Source: Pseudomonadota bacterium (GTDB lineage Bacteria > Pseudomonadota > Gammaproteobacteria > Xanthomonadales > Rhodanobacteraceae). From it: DNA of 7,224 nucleotides. Numbering within the stretch: position 1 is the first letter of the stretch; each line of letters begins with the position of its first letter. Where the stretch lies: NCBI GenBank assembly GCA_018241165.1, contig JAFEEK010000041.1:1-7224 (forward strand). The letters are read 5' to 3'. Shown piece after piece: positions 4,797 to 7,224 of this stretch. The position numbers and the translations under genes are program-made. The notes beneath the pieces are model-generated. The model saw nothing but the letters and a program-made list of their open reading frames with translations. It was not told the origin of the DNA and made no database searches.

Positions 4797-6779
4797 ATGA
4801 GCCTGAATCCGCAACAACGCGCCGCCGTCGAATACAGCGACGGCCCCCTGCTCGTGCTGGCGGGCGCCGGTTCCGGCAAGACCCGCGTGATCGCCGAGAA
4901 AATCGCGCACCTGATTGCACGCAAGCACATGCAGCCGGGCAAGATCGCGGCGATCACGTTCACGAACAAGGCTGCGCGCGAGATGCGCGAGCGCGTGGGG
5001 CGGTTGGTCAAGGGCGCGGCGGCGGACGAACTCACGGTCGCGACGTTCCATGCGCTGGGCCTGAAGATCGCGCAGGTCGAACACGTCAAGCTGGGACTCA
5101 AACGCGGATTTTCGGTATTCGATGCCGACGACAGCGCCGCGATCATCAAGGATCTCGCCCCGGCTGCGGCGAAAGCGGACGCCATGTTCGCGCTGCGCAG
5201 CCTGATCTCGAACGCCAAGGGCAGCGGCCTGACGCCGGAACAGGCGGCGGATTCCGCGCGCAGCACGCGCGAGCGCGAGGCAGCGGATATTTATGCGCGC
5301 TATCAGAAGCGGCTGGCCGCATTCAACGCGGTGGATTTCGATGATCTGATCCGGCTGCCGCTGGGCCTGCTCGAATCCGATGTCGATGCGCGCGCGGCGT
5401 GGCGCGAGCGCCTGCGCTACCTGCTGGTGGACGAATACCAGGATACGAATCTCGCGCAATACCGCCTGCTCAAAATGCTGGCGGGCGAACGCGGTGCGTT
5501 CACCTGCGTCGGCGACGACGACCAGTCGATCTACGCCTGGCGCGGCGCCAATCCCGGCAATCTCGACGAATTGGCGCGCGATTATCCGGCGTTGAAAGTG
5601 ATCAAGCTCGAGCAGAATTACCGTTGCAGCGGCCGTATCCTGCGCGCGGCGAATGCCGTGATCGCGCACAATCCACATGTCCACGCAAAACGCCTGTGGA
5701 GCGAACACCGCGAGGGCGCGCCGATTCGCGTGCTCGCCTGTCGCGACGACGAGCACGAAGCCGAGCGCATCGCGGCCGACATCGCGCATCAGCAGCAATT
5801 GAGCAAGGCGCCGTGGAGCGAATTCGCCGTGCTGTATCGCGGCAACCACCAGTCGCGGCCGCTCGAAAAAGCATTGCGCGCGTTGCGCGTGCCGTACCAG
5901 TTGACCGGTGGGACCTCGTTTTTCGAGCGCGCCGAGGTCAAGGATGTGCTCGCCTACCTGCGCCTGCTGGCCAATCCCGACGACGATGCGGCTTTTCTGC
6001 GCGTGGCCAACGTGCCACGCCGCGAGATCGGCTCGACGACGCTGGAAAAACTCGGTGAGTTGGCGCAGTCGCGGCACCTGTCCATGTTGCACGCAACGCA
6101 CAGCGACGCAGCGCTGAAGCAACTCGCGCCGCGACCCGCCGCCGCGCTTGCCGGATTCGCGCATCTGATCGGCGAGCTGACGTCGGCGATGCGCACGCTT
6201 TCGGCGGCCGACCTGGTCGATGAAATCCTGCGCCGCACCGGATACGAGGCGCATATCCGCGCCGAGACGAAGGACGAAGCGTTGCGCGCGCGACGCATGG
6301 AAAACATCGCCGAACTCGGCGCATGGTTTCGCGCCGTGGGCAGAAACGGCGGACGCGCCGGCGATCTCGCCGCGCAGCTCGCCTTGCTCACGAATGCCGA
6401 TCGCGACGAATCCGGCAATGCCGTGCGACTGATGACCCTGCATTCGGCCAAGGGCCTGGAATTCGGATTCGTGTACCTGATCGGCGTCGAGCAAGGCACC
6501 TTGCCGCATGCGGCGAGCATCGACGAAGGCCGCCTGGACGAAGAACGCCGCCTGTTCTACGTCGGCATCACGCGTGCAAAAGAACGCCTGTGCCTGGCGT
6601 ACGCCGAGCGTTCGCGGCGTTACGGCGAGATCATTGCCAACGAACCGAGCCGTTTTCTTGCCGAGTTGCCGCAGGGCGATCTGCATTGGGACGGTCGCGA
6701 CGCCGAGCAGGATGCACAGGTCAAACACGAAACCGCCGCAGCGCACATCGCGCGACTTGCCCGGATGTTTGCGCAGTGA
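4797..6779 (+). CDS. rep: ATP-dependent DNA helicase Rep (SF1A, UvrD/Rep family)
   Basis: This encodes 660 residues (E. coli Rep has 673). Rep moves 3' to 5' on single-stranded DNA and helps replication forks pass protein blocks. The SF1 motifs appear in order: Q-motif NPQQRAAVEY (4-13), Walker A GAGSGKT (23-29), Ia TFTNKAA (54-60), II VDEYQD (211-216), III GDDDQSIYAWRGA (239-251), IV region LEQNYRCSGRIL (271-282), V MTLHSAKGLEF (546-556) and VI RRLFYVGITRAKERL (584-598). GGTSFFERAEVKDVLAYLRLLANPDDDAAFLR (371-402) contains segments shared with E. coli Rep, and the ending EPSRFLAELPQGDLHW also follows Rep rather than UvrD. The start is set by MSLNPQQ, which aligns with the family N-terminus; in-frame ATGs at 4749 and 4770 would add residues absent from Rep, and the first lies upstream of the likely promoter. 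No terminator with a T-run follows; a 6-bp hairpin overlaps the stop. Confidence 0.95.
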   Translation: MSLNPQQRAAVEYSDGPLLVLAGAGSGKTRVIAEKIAHLIARKHMQPGKIAAITFTNKAAREMRERVGRLVKGAAADELTVATFHALGLKIAQVEHVKLGLKRGFSVFDADDSAAIIKDLAPAAAKADAMFALRSLISNAKGSGLTPEQAADSARSTREREAADIYARYQKRLAAFNAVDFDDLIRLPLGLLESDVDARAAWRERLRYLLVDEYQDTNLAQYRLLKMLAGERGAFTCVGDDDQSIYAWRGANPGNLDELARDYPALKVIKLEQNYRCSGRILRAANAVIAHNPHVHAKRLWSEHREGAPIRVLACRDDEHEAERIAADIAHQQQLSKAPWSEFAVLYRGNHQSRPLEKALRALRVPYQLTGGTSFFERAEVKDVLAYLRLLANPDDDAAFLRVANVPRREIGSTTLEKLGELAQSRHLSMLHATHSDAALKQLAPRPAAALAGFAHLIGELTSAMRTLSAADLVDEILRRTGYEAHIRAETKDEALRARRMENIAELGAWFRAVGRNGGRAGDLAAQLALLTNADRDESGNAVRLMTLHSAKGLEFGFVYLIGVEQGTLPHAASIDEGRLDEERRLFYVGITRAKERLCLAYAERSRRYGEIIANEPSRFLAELPQGDLHWDGRDAEQDAQVKHETAAAHIARLARMFAQ

Positions 6780-6792
6780 CGCCGGTGCGTCA
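6777..6792 (+). other. Small hairpin overlapping the rep stop codon
   Basis: TGACGC (6777-6782) and GCGTCA (6787-6792) form a perfect 6-bp stem around CGGT. The first arm contains the rep stop codon. There is no T-run after it, so it is at best a weak 3'-end structure. Confidence 0.3.
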
Positions 6793-6803
6793 TGTATCGG
6801 TGC

Positions 6804-6809
6804 GATAAT
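6804..6809 (+). promoter_or_regulatory. Probable -10 box of the acid phosphatase gene
   Basis: GATAAT matches the -10 consensus at five of six positions and lies 25 nt before the start codon. It sits between GTGCG (6800-6804) and CGCAC (6812-6816), which are inverted copies. No clear -35 is seen at 16-18 nt spacing, so the promoter is a tentative call. Confidence 0.4.
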
Positions 6810-6821
6810 CGCGCACTTGCC

Positions 6822-6827
6822 GGAGAG
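6822..6827 (+). promoter_or_regulatory. Ribosome binding site of the acid phosphatase gene
   Basis: GGAGAG lies 7 nt before the ATG at 6835 and supports that start, which in turn gives a proper lipoprotein signal. Confidence 0.7.
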
Positions 6828-6834
6828 CTTTTCG

Positions 6835-7224
6835 ATGCGTACCAAAACCTGCATGCCGCTGTTCGCCGTTCTGCTGCTCGCTGCCTGCGCGAGCGCACCA
6901 CAAAAGCCGGGCCCGGGCCCCGCCGCGAAGTCTGGTGCCGACGACAATCTCAATGCCGTCGCCTGGACGCAGACGGCCGTCGAGCACGACCTGATCTTGC
7001 GCGAAACCTACAAGGTTGCGCGCGAGAAACTCGCCGCCGCGCTCGCCGATCCGTCGTGGGATGCGCTGCCGCATGACGAGCGCGATGCGCCGCCGAAAGA
7101 CCTTCCGCCGGCGGTGATCCTCGACATCGACGAGACCGTGCTCGACAACTCGCCCTACCAGGCGCGCCTTGTCCGCGACGGCGGGATGTACAACGAAGTC
7201 ACCTGGGCGCAATGGTGCCGGGAA
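6835..7224 (+). CDS. Lipoprotein acid phosphatase, 5'-nucleotidase e(P4)/class C type (partial)
   Basis: The frame is open from the ATG to the window edge (130 residues) and continues beyond it, so the C-terminal part is missing. The N-terminus is a lipoprotein signal: MRTK, a hydrophobic core, then the lipobox LAAC with C18 as the lipidated residue, followed by a Pro/Gly/Ala-rich tether (about 19-35). NAVAWTQTAVEHDLILRETY (40-59) matches the start of the mature e(P4) domain. VILDIDETVLDNSPYQ (94-109) is the HAD motif I, with D97 the expected nucleophile and D99 the acid/base; TWAQWC follows as in relatives. Known members hydrolyse phosphomonoesters such as nucleoside monophosphates at the outer membrane, as in NAD scavenging by Haemophilus. 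Ser follows Ala at the +2/+3 positions after C18, with no Asp at +2, so outer-membrane sorting is likely. It probably has its own promoter (6804-6809) 55 nt after rep. Confidence 0.9.
   Translation, partial: MRTKTCMPLFAVLLLAACASAPQKPGPGPAAKSGADDNLNAVAWTQTAVEHDLILRETYKVAREKLAAALADPSWDALPHDERDAPPKDLPPAVILDIDETVLDNSPYQARLVRDGGMYNEVTWAQWCRE

Noticed and set aside
4116..6953. A 945-codon open frame on the minus strand across the cupredoxin, rep and phosphatase genes
   Set aside because: It is antisense to three well-supported genes, its translation is rich in Arg, Ala, Gln and Val with no recognisable motifs, and such long antisense frames are expected where codons end in G or C.

Overview
The window reads as a stretch of ordinary chromosome from a G+C-rich gammaproteobacterium. 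The best guess is the Xanthomonadales/Lysobacterales, possibly Rhodanobacteraceae. This rests on remembered similarity of the thymidine kinase, the Rep helicase, the NWYNPSQxGHG-type domain and the lipoprotein acid phosphatase to proteins of that group, plus a CGTCATTCCCGC-type intergenic repeat. No database search was possible, so the placement is an inference. No phage, integrase, insertion sequence, CRISPR array, tRNA or rRNA was found.

Layout. Positions 1-2019 (+) hold the end of a tightly packed operon: the last codons of an ABC-2/GldF-type permease, a GldG-type auxiliary protein with one membrane anchor at each end, and a short DUF4340 protein. They are joined by a 1-nt overlap and a 1-nt gap. 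Positions 2024-2134 hold a 111-bp dyad-symmetric repeat. Next come fpg/mutM (2158-2970, +; DNA glycosylase) and, convergent with only 3 nt between stops, tdk (2974-3609, -; thymidine kinase). A 323-bp non-coding stretch (3610-3932) follows, with a likely tdk promoter and several small hairpins. It leads to a secreted cupredoxin fused to an unnamed C-terminal domain (3933-4700, +), whose base composition is visibly less G+C-rich than its neighbours'. Two hairpins at 4716-4785 separate it from rep (4797-6779, +), an SF1 DNA helicase. The window ends inside a lipoprotein acid phosphatase of the e(P4)/class C type (from 6835, +), cut off by the window edge.

Functionally, the genes fall into unrelated housekeeping units: envelope transport, oxidative base repair (Fpg), replication-fork helicase (Rep), thymidine salvage (Tdk) and nucleotide scavenging (acid phosphatase), with one accessory-looking exported copper protein. 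I see no convincing new multi-gene system. The points most worth a second look are the thymidine kinase that has lost three of its four expected zinc ligands, the two-domain secreted cupredoxin, the 111-bp foldback repeat directly in front of fpg, and the rep control region, where a terminator-shaped hairpin carries the probable -10 box in its loop.
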